Origin: Liopterus haemorrhoidalis
Lineage: Eukaryota > Arthropoda > Insecta > Coleoptera > Dytiscidae
Direction of reading: 5' to 3'
DNA: 64,000 nucleotides
NCBI GenBank assembly: GCA_963971575.1
Contig: OZ020612.1
Span: 35,009,916-35,073,915 of the forward strand
Part shown: positions 33,181 through 44,718 of the stretch, in pieces
Numbering within the stretch: position 1 is the stretch's first letter
How the letters are laid out: the number at the start of each line of letters is the position of its first letter
Translations under genes and position numbers: made by a program
The notes under the pieces: generated by a model
Database searches by the model: none
Told to the model about the DNA's origin: nothing
The model's input: only the letters and a program-made list of their open reading frames with translations

Positions 33181-33344
33181 CGCATACTGTAAGCAAATTG
33201 GGTGATTACCAATTGCCGATTAATCGTTCTTGCTTTATCGGCTGATTCTTATTTAAAATGTATATATAATCTGCCGGCGAGCGATACATATTTGGTATCT
33301 TTGATTGTATGGTTTGTACGATTGTATGATATAGTGATATATAC

Positions 33345-33604
33345 CAGGGGTGGGCAAACTACGATGCGCGAACCGCATGCTGTAATCAGATGTATTAATC
33401 AGAATCTCTAAAATAAGTTAATATATTCATTTTTAAAGATTAATTAAACGCATCTATATAATATATAAAAAAACTTTTTAGTTACACGATTTCGTTTAGA
33501 AATCGACTGAATAGTAAATAATATCTTTTTTTTTTTTTTTGGTCATATGTGAAAAATAACATCATTGCGCACAATAAATCATTCATGAGTTAACAAAAGT
33601 TTAC
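33345..33604. other. hAT-like single terminus and AT-rich DNA
   Basis: CAGGGGTGGGCAAACTACGA with a following GCGAACCGCATGC is a characteristic hAT start; no right end found before the LINE fragment. Confidence 0.4.
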
Positions 33605-33915
33605 TAGGGGTGCCAAATTCGTCCATGATGTCCCAAAGTTTTTCACGTACAATGCTGTCATAGGCTTTCCTGAAATCAATAAAAACATTATGAACGTCGG
33701 TGTTATGTTCCCAAAATTTTTCAAGAATTTGTCTTAATGAGAATATTTGATCTGTTGTCGATCTGCTAGATCGAAATCCCGCCTGGTAGTCGCCAATAAG
33801 TTCTTCTGCGTATGATGCAAGTCGATGCAGTACAATATTTGAGAGGATCTTATATGATGTGCATAGAAGTGAGGTCCCACGATAAATCTCACAATCCAGT
33901 TTATCTCCTTTCTTA
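33605..33915 (-). pseudogene. RTE-type LINE reverse transcriptase, N-terminal half
   Basis: The - strand reads ICPIHKKGDKLDCEIYRGTS, LLCTSYKILSNIVLHRLASY, AEELIGDYQAGFRSSRSTTD, QIFSLRQILEKFWEHNTDVH and NVFIDFRKAYDSI, then LWDIMDEFGTP. This is RT blocks 1-3 of RTE-clade LINEs, including the first catalytic D in FIDFRKAYDSI. It is uninterrupted over ~100 codons, but both ends are cut; the palm FADD block is absent. Confidence 0.82.
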
Positions 33916-34407
33916 TGGATCGGACATATTACATATTTTTTTAAACAAAATTTCTCATAATTTAAGAGATCATTTCATGCTAACCAGTTGCTCAAAGAAC
34001 ACAGGAGATATGAAGAGTTCTATAATTCACATTGGATCTAGATTCGCATCTTTAGGGATTGATTAGATCAAAAATCTGAATACTGTTTTTATACTTGTTT
34101 ATATATACATATTCTTTATAAGCAAAAACCAAGTCTATATCTCATCGGATCTAAGAGTTATTGATGAATCCGTGAAAAAAAATTTTACCTGTTTTCACCA
34201 CCCTTAAGGATGGAATTTAAAAAAATCCCTTACAAATTCCTTATTACATCACGGAAGGAATATTTTCCACCAATTTCATTTTCCTAGCTCTAAAGAACGT
34301 CAAATAAAAAATACCAATGTATCTCTATATGGGTAAAACACATTTACCTCATTTCACCCCTTAAGGGGTTGAATATCGAAAAATCCTATGTTAGTGGGTG
34401 CTTAATC
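33916..34407. other. Unclassified DNA
   Basis: A repetitive style (CCTTAAGG...TTGAAT, 34200-34400) suggests an old transposon; nothing assignable. Confidence 0.35.
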
Positions 34408-35861
34408 CAGGGCCGTGCGGTGATATTTTGGCGCCTTGAGCAGACATTTTTACAAGGCGCCTTTATACTGAGGTGACATATAAATATTTAAGGATACCAA
34501 ATTATTACGAATGCAATGCTGCCCGTTCCCCAATAAAAGTACCTACTCATCCTTTTTTATATATGTCTATATTCCAAGATTTTATGCAAAGTTTCACTGA
34601 AACACCCCATTGCGTAAAGGAATATTCTTTCAGCAAATTCTCAATAGATTTGCAAAAACGTTTTTTCGGCGACATAATAAACCTTAAGGGTAACTAAATT
34701 AATAAATAAATATTATAATCCAAGTCAAAGTCACAGTTCTGATCACTAATAATAGTTTTGAACACCAATAATTCTAACAATAGTAAATAGATATTAGTAC
34801 CCTAATAATATTATTATTAAAGTTATAAACTAACATTAACTGCAAAAGACATCTTACAACTGACTAAACTCAGAATACTGGAAAATAATGCACTCACTAA
34901 ACGTGATTGTCTATTGCCTATGGCTAGAGGGGACATATTGTCAGGTGTACAAAAATGTTTGATTAGATGCCGTAAACCTTTGATTATAATTTGCCGCTTT
35001 TATTGCATTTATGCCGCCTCGCCTAACAGTCTTCTTCTTATCTATCGAAGTGCATTGTTACTTATGTCAGAATGGGGAGCGGAGATCTCGTCAAAGTTCG
35101 GCTTCCGCACGAATTAAAATTGCTTTCTAATTCTTATTTTTATTTTATTCTTATATTCATTTTATAAATATCTTAAATACACTTCGCTGCCGAGCTGTTT
35201 CTGAATGCGAGACATGCAGGACAATAAATAGGTTTCCGGGACGATTTTAGGTATCGATATTAAAGCGAGGTATGGATCGGTAACCCGGCACTAAAATGCC
35301 TATTGATTCATTTTACGTATTAAATTTATTAGTTTCGACACAGATGAAATAATATATTATAATAAAATAATCGTAATTACATTTGTACAAAATATTGGAA
35401 ATAATTATTTGAAGTTTACTCGTCTAGTTTTCTTTTCGGCAAAATCGTTAATTAAATCGTCATAATTTAACGATTCACATACATCGGATTGTTGAACAAA
35501 GGACAGTAGAGAATTTTGCTTCTTACGTTCACTTTCTTTTGCTTCTCTTCGGTTTTTCTGTTCCCAACTAGACTTTTTCTTTCTATTTCCGACCATGCTT
35601 TTTTATAATTTTAATAAAATAACATTACTATAAAACTAGCGACTGGAGGCTAACCCAGAAGCGCAAAAACATGCGTTATTGCTATGTAGCAGACATAAGA
35701 CAGGTGGAATAAAACAGGCAAAATATCAAACATTTGTGGAAATTTTCAAACGCCTTTATCGCATTTCTTGCACTCGGCGTAAAAATCCTCCTCTGTCTTT
35801 ATCGCTATCGTTTTAGCTAGAAAGGCGTAGACGGAGTCTTGTAGAGGCGGCGACAGCACTG
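34408..35861 (-). mobile_element. hAT element remnant (~1.45 kb)
   Basis: Left end CAGGGCCGTGCGGTG and right end GGCGGCGACAGCACTG form imperfect inverted termini (CAGKGCYGT). The - strand carries a transposase N-terminus near the right end, consistent with orientation. No clear TSD. Confidence 0.55.
35405..35596 (-). pseudogene. hAT transposase N-terminal stump (TTF/ZMYM type)
   Basis: ATG at 35596 (-) encodes MVGNRKKKSSWEQKNRREAK, ESERKKQNSLLSFVQ, then an acidic stretch ending in AEKKTRRVNFK. The basic K/R/E-rich start ending in a SLLxF motif is typical of the unstructured N-terminus of TTF-zinc-finger hAT transposases. The zinc finger and catalytic domain are not preserved downstream. Confidence 0.5.
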
Positions 35862-36399
35862 TTAGATAATAATAATAATAATAATAATAGTAATGCATTG
35901 TTGATACATTGTAAGTTTGCGATTACCTATACATTCTTTCATTTATATCGAGAAAGTCGCCGCTCATTTGTACGCCGACCAAATAAAATGTAATATTTAT
36001 AAATAAAGATAAATAAAAAGCTAATTTATAAAGATGCAACAAGCAAATAATAAAATTTTACTATTAAAAAGTACCTAGAATTTTGCTGGATACTGTACAT
36101 ATAGTTTTTGACACTTTTCCTTATTGGCAGCTGACTAGACAATTAAACTAATTATAACCTTAAATGATTCATGGGTCATGACACTAAATAATAAAAAATG
36201 ATTACATCAAATCTATTTTCGGAATTACATGCCTTTATGTATCAATAAACGAACGAAAATATGCAAGCACAGTTCAAGAATAAAAATAGATTAGTCTACA
36301 AGTGTTCACACATGAAGCGAGAGTAAAACCACCGACATCAAAGAGTGATCTGCAAGTTTTAGTGTAGTTTTGTGTAGTTTTATTCAGTGATTATAGGAG
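35862..36399. other. AT-rich DNA with an (AAT)n tract
   Basis: (AAT)n-type microsatellite at 35866-35890; otherwise no recognised feature. Confidence 0.4.
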
Positions 36400-37300
36400 C
36401 TAATAGCATCAGTTGTGAACGCCAAAAACATATTCAACTGAATTATTTGTATACAAATGGAAGTGTATAAAAATTGAGAAATAATTAGTAGATTTTAATA
36501 TTTTGTGGTGTAGTTTATATAAACTTTTAATGCAAGTTGTTTTAAATGGTGTGCGGCAAAATTAAAACATTTAATGTATGATTTGTTTACAAAAAAAGTC
36601 TTGCGGCTGGAACTGTATAAATATTAAAAATAATTAGCAAAATATTACAGTTTGTTTAAATAAACTCTTAGGCGTGCACCAAATTAAATACAATCAGTGT
36701 ATGATTTGTTTTCAATCGAAGTATTGTGAAACTGTATATTTTTTGTTTTTTAATTTGAAAAGTTTTACCTGTAGTTTTACTGAGTTTGTATAACTTCTAG
36801 ACGTCAGTAGCTGTTAGATGGTGCACGTAAAAATAAACTCAATCCGTGTATGAGTTGTTTACAAATTAAGTCTTGACTGAAACTCTGTAAATATTAAAAA
36901 TAATAAGCAAAATAATATATTTCAATAAGAATATATTTTAGTTTATTTGTATAAAATTTGTGTCTCTAGTAGCCGTATATGGTGTGCGCCAATATAAATT
37001 CAGCCAATATATGATATATTTAAAAACTGATAGTAAAACAATTTAAAAATAATGAGTAGATTTTAATATATTTGGTTGTGCACCTTATAAAAACTATTAG
37101 ACAAAAGTATCCTTGGTGTACATCATAATAAATGAAATCATTTATGATCTTTATTAATTGTTGTCTACCGTTGAGTATAGTGGGTACATTATTGCGAATA
37201 AAAGTGAATGAAAAATATAAAGAATAAGCAAAATTTATTTTTTCTCTAATTTGTATAAACTTTCAGTCGCCAACTCCAACCAAAATATGATATCTTTAAA
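36400..37300 (+). repeat. Old degenerate tandem array, ~130-160-bp units
   Basis: Recurring landmarks in the same order: TGGTGTGCGCCAAAATTAAA-like, then GTGTATGATTTGTTTACAAA, AAGTCTTG, AAACTGTATAAATATTAAAA, and AATAATTAGCAAAAT. Units begin near 36418, 36546, 36671, 36818, 36977 and 37074; the last ones are most eroded. Confidence 0.65.
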
Positions 37301-38064
37301 AAAACATTAAAATACGAAATTAGAAATAATTATCAAATTGTCAAGTTCTCTGCTCTACAGTTTGTTGTATGGCAGTTTTTATCGATCTTTTTGCCCAGGT
37401 GGAGCTCTTGAAATAGTCAAAATAATTTTATTATCCTGACGTTTTGACCTGCTTTATTAATCTTGTAGAAACAGGTACTTATTTTCAATTTAATTTACCA
37501 ACAACGTCTCACTTCTACCTGGTGTATCGCATCACATGTGCAGCTTCCTTTATTTTTTATACAGCTGTTTTTTGCGGAGCCTCTCATATAATCTTAGATT
37601 GAGAAACTCTGTTCTATAGTATGTATAGTAATTTTATAAAAGCATTTAGAAATTTTTAACTGATTGATCTTATTATTCCTATAAACAGGTGTTTATTATT
37701 CAATATTATTGGAGACTTAGTCAACTTTTGAGTTAATTGGCACAGTATCGGAAATTCCAATAGAGACATCGGGGATGCTTTGTAGGAAAGCGCCTTAACG
37801 CGGACCAACTGTAAGCTCAATACATTTATAGCAAAATAAGATTATATTGTCCATAGTTGTGAATTATTCCAGGATGATTCAGCCCCTAAATTGAATTACA
37901 TAGTATTGGAAATTTCAGTGGAGTCAGCCCACGTCTCTATGCTTCGCATAATAGTTTTCACACAGACCCAAGGCGGGCTCAATTTAGAGTTATTTCCCCA
38001 AATTTCTAGCTGGAACATAAGGCATATATGAGATTTTTTCATTTTTCATCTAATTTTGTTCCAT
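37301..38064. other. Unclassified DNA
   Basis: No recognised coding or repeat feature. Confidence 0.35.
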
Positions 38065-38395
38065 GTTAGCCTTTTTAATTCACTCTATATATCTGCTCTC
38101 TGTTCTTCGCTGAGAGTAATTTGTGTCCATGTTATCTCCACACTTCAACTTCCCTGTGGATATCACTCATAGCTTCTCTGAGTAATGTTGTCTGGCAGTT
38201 TGCGAAGTGTATAATCAGCTATCTACACTTCCTGCGCCATATTTCCTGTTCTATTTTAAGTTAACGTATTATCTTCATAGATCTTCATTTGAAATCTGGT
38301 CTTGTCAGAATATTCGCAGTATTTTTCTTAGGCATCTGTTTATGAAGACCGGGAGTTTATTCGGTAGTCTAGTTTTCCTTCCATGTTATATTTAG
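38065..38395 (-). pseudogene. RTE-type LINE C-terminal tail
   Basis: The - strand reads FINRCLRKILRIF, stop, QDQISNEDL and, after decay, YTLRKLPDNITQRSYE, stop, YPQGS. These match the RTE tail (INRCLR+IL.I.W.D.ISNE.LW..., GHTLRKP..ITRQAL.WNPQGKR). Several stops; not functional. Confidence 0.7.
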
Positions 38396-39050
38396 GTATG
38401 ATACGATACTATAAATACTTAGTAAGGTATCGATATTTTTCTTCGTTTTATCAGCGATTCTAGCGATGCATATTTGATATTAAGTAATGTTGTAATATTT
38501 TTGACTTAAAATCAGCTACTAAAGATAGGAGCACTTAATGAAAAGTGTCCCTCCCGAATTTAAATAATTAGGCGTGAATTATTTTAATTAATAATAAATT
38601 ATTGTTTTGGTAATTTACTGAAACTTACAACACTACATAGTACTAATGTTATGTAATAGTAACCAATATTTTAATTTTACAAACCCTAACATAACTCCTG
38701 AAACATAATTTTCCTGAAAAACGCCTAAAATGATTTATTTGTTCAATCTCCACTGAGCTCAAGCCTATTCAAACATATTTGGCTTTGTTATTTTAATTTT
38801 TAATAAAACATGGTTTATCTCGTAATTTTTTTACTAGTACCTTAATCGATTCCACGAAATACTGGTACTTTTTCCGATATTACGAAATGATGCTGATATC
38901 AATACAAAGAATCGATATCCTACCGCTGACTGCACAATACATTTATTACTAGCAAAGTATTTCTATACCACGTAGTATCGATACTTTTTCGATATCAATA
39001 CCAGTATCGATACTACGAAACGATACCGATAAGTTTCTACCGCGATAGAT
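38396..39050. mobile_element. Possible DNA transposon with TATCGATA-rich ends
   Basis: GATACGATACT, GGTATCGATATTTT (38430) and, at the other side, TCGATATCAATACCAGTATC, GATACTACGAAACGATACCG (to ~39035). GTATCGATAC-type motifs concentrate at both ends; no exact TIR boundary or TSD. Confidence 0.4.
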
Positions 39051-39346
39051 ATTTATATCATTAGTTATAGTGTATATATTTTCTGTATTATTCGAAGTCC
39101 ACTCGGCTCCTGAATTGATTCACACAGTAAAATCCGAAGGGTTCCTTGATTCCGAAGTTATAAATAATAAGGTTTATAACTGAATTTAGCTTATACGTCT
39201 CTCATCATCTTATTTCATCAACTATTTGCCTCCTCTCGCCGATATTTTCTGTAGGTGAATAACTTATAGAGTTACATATTTGACGCTATTAGCTCTTTGT
39301 GGTGGCCTAAAGCATTCATTAACATTCAGTAAAATATAATTTTAAA
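39051..39346. other. 5' flank of the SINA-like gene
   Basis: No TATA box at the usual distance; TTCAGT initiator at 39325-39330. Otherwise featureless. Confidence 0.35.
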
Positions 39347-40093
39347 ATGGATGAAAATTTATGTTACCAGTGTAACCAAGAAATGAAGTGCGAATCTCGT
39401 AAAATCACAGACGAGGCTATAATTCGCTTCTATCATTGCAAAACTTGCGACACTCGCAAAGAAATATCAGAAAATACAGAAGAAATACCATGTTGTTATA
39501 GAAAAAAAGGTTGTATCTACAAAAACAAAGATTCTTTCCTATTAGGAAGACACTCCACTTGGTTCTGTAACTATCGGGATTATCACTGCTCTATAAAATG
39601 TAAATACTGCATACCTCAAATTAATTTTAAAACAAAAACGTTTAAATTTAATTCTTACTTTGAAGAAAGATGTAATCATTTTTGTGGTGAAGAAAAAGTA
39701 AATTTATTCAGTCATTTTGTAAATTCTCATTGTGTAACAGCAAATACGCTTTTTGGAAAAGAATTTGTGACTGGAAAATGGGATATTACTGAACTGGGAC
39801 AGTGGACACAATGTGTCTTAGAAGCATTTAATAAAAATTTATTTTATGTAGAATTTGAAATATCTACTGATATAATTATACTAAACGTAATTTCTTATTT
39901 GGATAATTATGCTACTAAATTTTATGACTGTTTTTACAAAGTTACCTGTAAAAATTTAGTGCGAGAAGGTAAAATGGAGTTTAACAAAAATGATTACTGG
40001 GATTGGAACGTTTATACTTTTTTGGATGAAAAGATTTATTTGAAGAAAGAGGAGACTTGTGTTATTGAAATTAAACTAGGTTTAAAACTCTAG
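39347..40093 (+). CDS. SINA/SIAH-like zinc-binding protein, intronless, reduced RING
   Basis: This is an intact 248-codon ORF. Residues 1-40 have only paired cysteines (C6/C9, C15, H30/C31, C34), fewer than a full C3HC4 RING. Residues 49-129 match the SIAH-type double zinc finger: C49-x6-C56, H69-x4-C74, then C81-x3-C85, C88, H123 and H128, with the typical YRxxxC after C74 and a LFSHFVNSHC ending. An extra ~24-residue basic loop (89-112) with C109 and C113 separates the second finger's halves. Residues 130-248 fit the C-terminal substrate-binding (TRAF-like) domain, including a GKEFV...W stretch. Known: SIAH proteins are E3 ubiquitin ligases that dimerise through this region and recruit E2 through the RING. 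With a degenerate RING it may be a non-catalytic adaptor (inference). A TTCAGT initiator lies 17 bases upstream. It is a single exon and probably a retrogene or a lineage-expanded copy. Confidence 0.75.
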   Translation: MDENLCYQCNQEMKCESRKITDEAIIRFYHCKTCDTRKEISENTEEIPCCYRKKGCIYKNKDSFLLGRHSTWFCNYRDYHCSIKCKYCIPQINFKTKTFKFNSYFEERCNHFCGEEKVNLFSHFVNSHCVTANTLFGKEFVTGKWDITELGQWTQCVLEAFNKNLFYVEFEISTDIIILNVISYLDNYATKFYDCFYKVTCKNLVREGKMEFNKNDYWDWNVYTFLDEKIYLKKEETCVIEIKLGLKL

Positions 40094-41531
40094 AAGTTAA
40101 GAATTCAATTAAATTTGTGTTTACTGTATTAATATTGTATTAACTTTGGAAAATTTATGTTGATTAATGAGTTAAGGGGATCGTTTTCGAAGCTTTAAAA
40201 CATTACCTAGTTTTATCGTTTTATTTATTACTAGTTGAGAAACCCATACGTTCTTTTTCTTTTTTTTAATACTTTTTTATATACATTTTTGCTATAACAT
40301 AAATAATAAGTGAAATATTACAATTTTACGTACCTCTCCCAAATTATATGAAGACATTTCACTTTCTTTTGCGTGAATCTCAGATAAACAGACATACATT
40401 AATTGATATTTTTATGGATTTCATCTTATAATCATCTAAGAGGGACATTGGAATTTCGAGAAATTCAACTACTCTCGTACGTTTGTTTCCTTATTGATTT
40501 GTTTCAAAGTTATAAAAGAAATGATTCCTTTAACGTAGGTACTAGCAACAAAGGTTTAAAAGGCCGTTGTTGTGATCATTTTTTATTTATTGTTTTATTA
40601 GCCATTATGTTGTTATGATCATGTATTTTAATAGTGTGCCCAATTCTGTTTTTACACGATAGATACTTTCTTAATCAATCCGTATAAAAAACACGTCTAT
40701 TTACATTAAAATTATATTTGCGTAATATCACGGGATACAACGTTGCTACAATTTTTTAAATTTAAATGTGCCCCTTTTTGGGCCGATTCATTCTACACAT
40801 ATGTGTTCAGCTGGTATGATATAAAAATATATAATCACATGATTTATAAAGTATAATTTAATAACAATAAACATATATTTAATGAAAGCCGAAATGTCAA
40901 AACAACTATAGTCTATTTCTTTAGTTTAGATGGAACTAGATATTCAATTTTAGTAACTTTTACCGATTAAGCAAAAAACATTTATTAAATAAAATTTATT
41001 TATTTAGGTTTTTGTAATCCTTATTTAGTTTAATTTAGTTTGTTTGGTTTAAATAGTTAAGGTAAATAAAATAATATTAGATTTATTGTCACGAAGTATT
41101 AAAAAATAGATTTAAAATATTTAAATAAATTTGTAAATAAATAATTAAAATATTATTCAAAAAGTAAAATAAATATTAATGGAAATTTGAACATTGGTTT
41201 TCAGATTACGAAGCGTGGACGGTACTGTTTAATTATTTTGGTATTAACTGTCGAAGAGCAGCCAGTATAAATTTTAAAAAATTAAAAAAACAGTTAATAT
41301 GGTATTTTCTAGTATTTTATACTAACTCCTTTCATTAAATTCGAATACTTTACTCCAATTAAATTAACAACTACTCCATAAATATACATAGAAAAGTTCA
41401 TTTCTCTAAAATAACATGCGTAATATTGCCCACATTTTATTTTACATTCTGTATATTCTCTATATACCATATGTGAATGTTAAATGTGAATCCCCTATAA
41501 TTGAAGGGAGTTTCCTATATGGTGATTTATT
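40094..41531. other. 3' flank of the SINA-like gene and repeat DNA
   Basis: No canonical AATAAA directly after the stop codon; AATTAAA at 40108 and ATAAATAATAAG near 40300 are possible weak signals. A CTATAG-family MITE fragment is at 40907-40980; the rest is AT-rich. Confidence 0.4.
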
Positions 41532-41691
41532 CTATAGGCAGTTTCTTTGGTTTAAGCGGGACTAGATTTTGAAGCTTTTGATTATTTTGTTAAGGAAAAG
41601 CCCACTTTAATATATAAAAATATACCTATTGACAACTTAAGAAAATTTAAATTCAATTTACTTCTGCTTAAAGGTTTGGAATAGCCTATAG
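41532..41691. mobile_element. CTATAG-ended MITE, complete copy (160 bp)
   Basis: CTATAGGCAGTTTCTTTGG...TTTAAGC at the left and GCTTAAAGGTTTGGAATAGC-CTATAG at the right are inverted. It gives the boundaries for the partial copies at 1-165, 20985, 26405 and 40907. Confidence 0.65.
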
Positions 41692-41813
41692 ACCGTGTTA
41701 AACCAAAATTGTGTAAAATAAGTCCACGTAAATACAGAAAAGGGTGCATTATAAATTATTTTAGTAGTACAAATAAATTTTGTTCAGTCGTAAAAACATA
41801 TAATTAATATAAA

Positions 41814-42101
41814 TGTCTCATTTTGTAATACTTAACTACGAGAGAAACTTCATATTTAATGTTGCATATTTATAATATCATTTTAGGGTGGTAATTCTGA
41901 AATGTCAATCACAATTTTGACATGTCAATTTGGTATCTGACATATGTAGTTTTTGAGCGAATATAACCTCAATATAATGATACTTAACCAAAAATTTAAA
42001 AGCCAGTTTTACTAGTTCACATGGTTCCATATAAGTCTATTTACACCACAACAGTCACCAAAGTAACCAGAACTAGTTACGTATTACAAAATGAGACAGA
42101 T
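41814..42101. mobile_element. MITE with TGTCTCATTTTGTAATAC ends, copy 1
   Basis: TIRs TGTCTCATTTTGTAATAC and GTATTACAAAATGAGACA. Internally AAGTAACCAGAACTAG and repeated TTGACATGTCAA palindromes. Same family as 63075-63407 in inverse orientation, and related to the palindrome at 44060-44650. Confidence 0.75.
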
Positions 42102-42324
42102 ATTTAATAGGAGTATAATTTGCAATTATTAAAAAATATGTACATGGAAAGGTTATTTAGTAGACTAGTATTATTTTTGTACAAAATATAAAGAAACATT
42201 AGAAAAAATGACTGAAATAAATATTTTTTAATATAATATGGAGTTTTTATTAGTTTTCTTTGTTCTTATTTATGTGACATTGACACAAATACTCTTGAAA
42301 TAATAATTATGAAATATTATTTTA

Positions 42325-42775
42325 TTTAATAAGCATATAATGGGGGCTATATTTTACAAGGATGAAGTTTACCATCCTAGTCGATGGTGAAGGTTCTAAT
42401 CATCCGTGTGAAATATAGCCATTATATGCGAGTCAAATGCCATATTTTGTCTACAACTATATAGTTAAATCATTAAAAAATCAGTAAATTTAATTTAATA
42501 ACAAAAATTTTGAGTGTCAATTGTTTAACTTCAGAACCCACGTCATCAAGATGGTTCGGCAACCATCGCTGATTGTATTATACAACAATGTTTAAGATAC
42601 TATTATTTATTGTTTTATTTATTCTAATTTATAAATTATATTCTAGTTATAAAGACGGGCTGTGTAGGGCGCAAATAGCCTTCATTGCTGAGCGCTAAAC
42701 ATTTTAACTATTTACTATATAAAAAATGCAGTGTAAAAAAAAGTTAATTTTTGACGGGGTGAGCACACATGCCTT
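42325..42775 (-). repeat. Dispersed repeat R-A, long copy, inverted
   Basis: Inverse of 17865-18330: GCATATAATGGGGGCTATAT...AATATAGCCATTATATGCGA, TTGAGTGTCAATTG, AATACTATTATTTATTG-like, GGGCTGTGTAGGGCGCAAAT, GGGGTGAGCACAC. Confidence 0.65.
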
Positions 42776-43439
42776 TTTAATTTTATTGTATAATATCAAT
42801 AGAAAGCTTTAAAGACGTAGATTAAGAAACGAAAAGTTACTTTTAACATTTTGTTATTTAACACTGTTAGTGATTTTTGCCAAAAATGTGCTAAATAACT
42901 TTTGTCCCACACTTGGTAACCCACGAGGATTATTCTAAAAATTTGAAAAATTTCTGAGTAATGAACATTAATGTGAACCGGAATAGTACAACCGGAATTT
43001 ATAATCTAATAATTATTTCGAAAGTTATCCATTTTTTTACAACAGCGTGCTCACATTATTTATCGAACTCAAGCACACTTAAGCACAAAACCCATTATGA
43101 ACAGCCAGCGACAGCCAAAACGCCAACGCCACAGCCGGAATGTTTCTTTTGGAATTAATACGCGTAAAAAAAATCTTTTGTACCTTATCCTGTTTTCCAA
43201 AGGAGTTGATTTACTTTGATTTTTCATTTATTTGAAATAAATGATGAGAACCATAATAGTTCAACAGGAATTTTTGAACAAATTAGTTTTTCGAAAAATA
43301 TCGATTTGTTTGTGTTAATAAAAATAATATTTTTTTAAAAAAAATTACTGTGTGGTATCAATAGAAAACTCTTGAAACATATATTAAAGAATGAAAATGA
43401 TGTTTTTAAAATTCGTTTTTTTAACATGATTTTAGCCGA
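42776..43439. other. Dispersed-repeat DNA
   Basis: ATTAATGTGAACCGGAATAG at 42967 and a relative at 43248 belong to the recurring family also at 4712. No gene. Confidence 0.4.
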
Positions 43440-43580
43440 GTTCTTAGGGAGCTTGCACTCATGAATTCGATCAGTAAGTGGAGCGCCTATCGTTATTCGT
43501 CTTGTTTTTAAGGTATCAAAGAGGAATAAATCATTTATTGTAGTGAAATTTATTAATAGCGAGAAATACGTTGCTGACAT
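43440..43580 (-). pseudogene. Possible piggyBac transposase fragment
   Basis: The - strand frame reads YFSLLINFTTINDLFLFDTL, KTRRITIGAPLTDRIHECKL and PK. This resembles the piggyBac segment Y-F-D-N-F-x-T-x-x-L-x-x-x-L-K-x-x-x-I-x-x-x-G-T-x-R-x-x-R...LPK, with the catalytic D of DN replaced. Short and decayed, with no ends seen. Confidence 0.4.
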
Positions 43581-44059
43581 TGAAAAAATATTAAATGTAA
43601 CAGGCGTTTATTTTGCCGCGGAAGCCAAACACGTCTGTTGCACGTGATATTCGTCAGTAGTATCACTCCGCCAATGTGACTTCAGACACCGTTGCGCGTT
43701 CGAAGACGACGCATTACGTAACCAAAATGATTATTTAGATAAATCTAAACTTATATTTATCATTTTATGTAATTTGTGAGTGGTCGAAATATAAAATGAA
43801 CTTAAATCTTTATAGTGAACGTATATTATTTAATATGATCCCGCTATAAAAGCCTTTTATCAATATGTTTCTTATTAATTTAATGAAGACTTTAGATACG
43901 AAGCACATGCAGAAGAAAAAAAAAAAAAAAAACGCTGGAATTTTTTATTTATATTTTCGTATGACGTAATTTTGGCAAATTATTTTAAACAAATTAAATT
44001 GAAGCTCTTAGTATTCATATATCGAATAAAAATGATAATATGCTGGTCACTTTTGTATA
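43581..44059. other. Unclassified DNA
   Basis: GC-richer patch at 43610-43720; an A run of ~16 at 43916-43931. Nothing assignable. Confidence 0.35.
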
Positions 44060-44650
44060 AGCAGTTCACTTTTGTAAGAACAAACTAGATCTGGTTATTT
44101 TGGTGATTTTTATAGTGTATTACTGACTTTTAGAAACTTGGTTATATTGTAAAAAAGGCTTTACAGTTTTGGGTTATGTTTGTATTATTTTAGGTTAGTA
44201 TTATATTTACAAAATATTTAAGATGTCACTATTCATAATGAAATATGACAAATGATATTTTTTTAAATGACATAATAATAATCTGACTTTTCAAATTATT
44301 TTTCTGTAATACCAACATGACATACAGTTTCAAAGGTGCAACTGTTGAAAATAAAATTTCCTTTTAGTTTGTTCTTACAAAAGTGAACTGCTTATAAGAA
44401 CAAACTAAGAGGAAATTTTGATTTCAATAGTTTGCACCGTTGAAACTGTATGTCATGTTGGTATTAAAAAATGGCAAAAAATGTCAATTTGACATATGTC
44501 ATAATAAAAAATGATATCTTAATTATAATGATCATAACCTAAAAAATCTGAATTACAGCGCAAGTAAATTTTTAAATGACACTTAAAGTCAGTAATATAC
44601 TACAAAAGTAACCAAAACAACTAGATCTGGTTTGTCCTTACAAAAGTGAA
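44060..44650. repeat. ~590-bp imperfect palindrome (two inverted MITE copies)
   Basis: Outer ends GTTCACTTTTGTAAGAACAA (44063) and TTGTCCTTACAAAAGTGAAC (to 44650). The centre (44345-44410) reads TTTAGTTTGTTCTTACAAAA...CTTATAAGAACAAACTAAGA. Each arm also carries ACTAGATCTGGT, TACTGACTTT and ACCAACATGACATACAGTTT in mirror order. Arms differ internally by insertions and deletions. Confidence 0.8.
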
Positions 44651-44718
44651 CATCATATATCAAAAATCTGTTCATTTTGTTGGGATTATAGAGAAAAAAA
44701 AAAAAAAAAAAAATGTCT

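Noticed and set aside
33605..38395. One continuous RTE LINE spanning both RT fragments
   Set aside because: Both fragments are on the - strand, but the C-terminal part lies at higher coordinates than the N-terminal part, the wrong order for a single copy.
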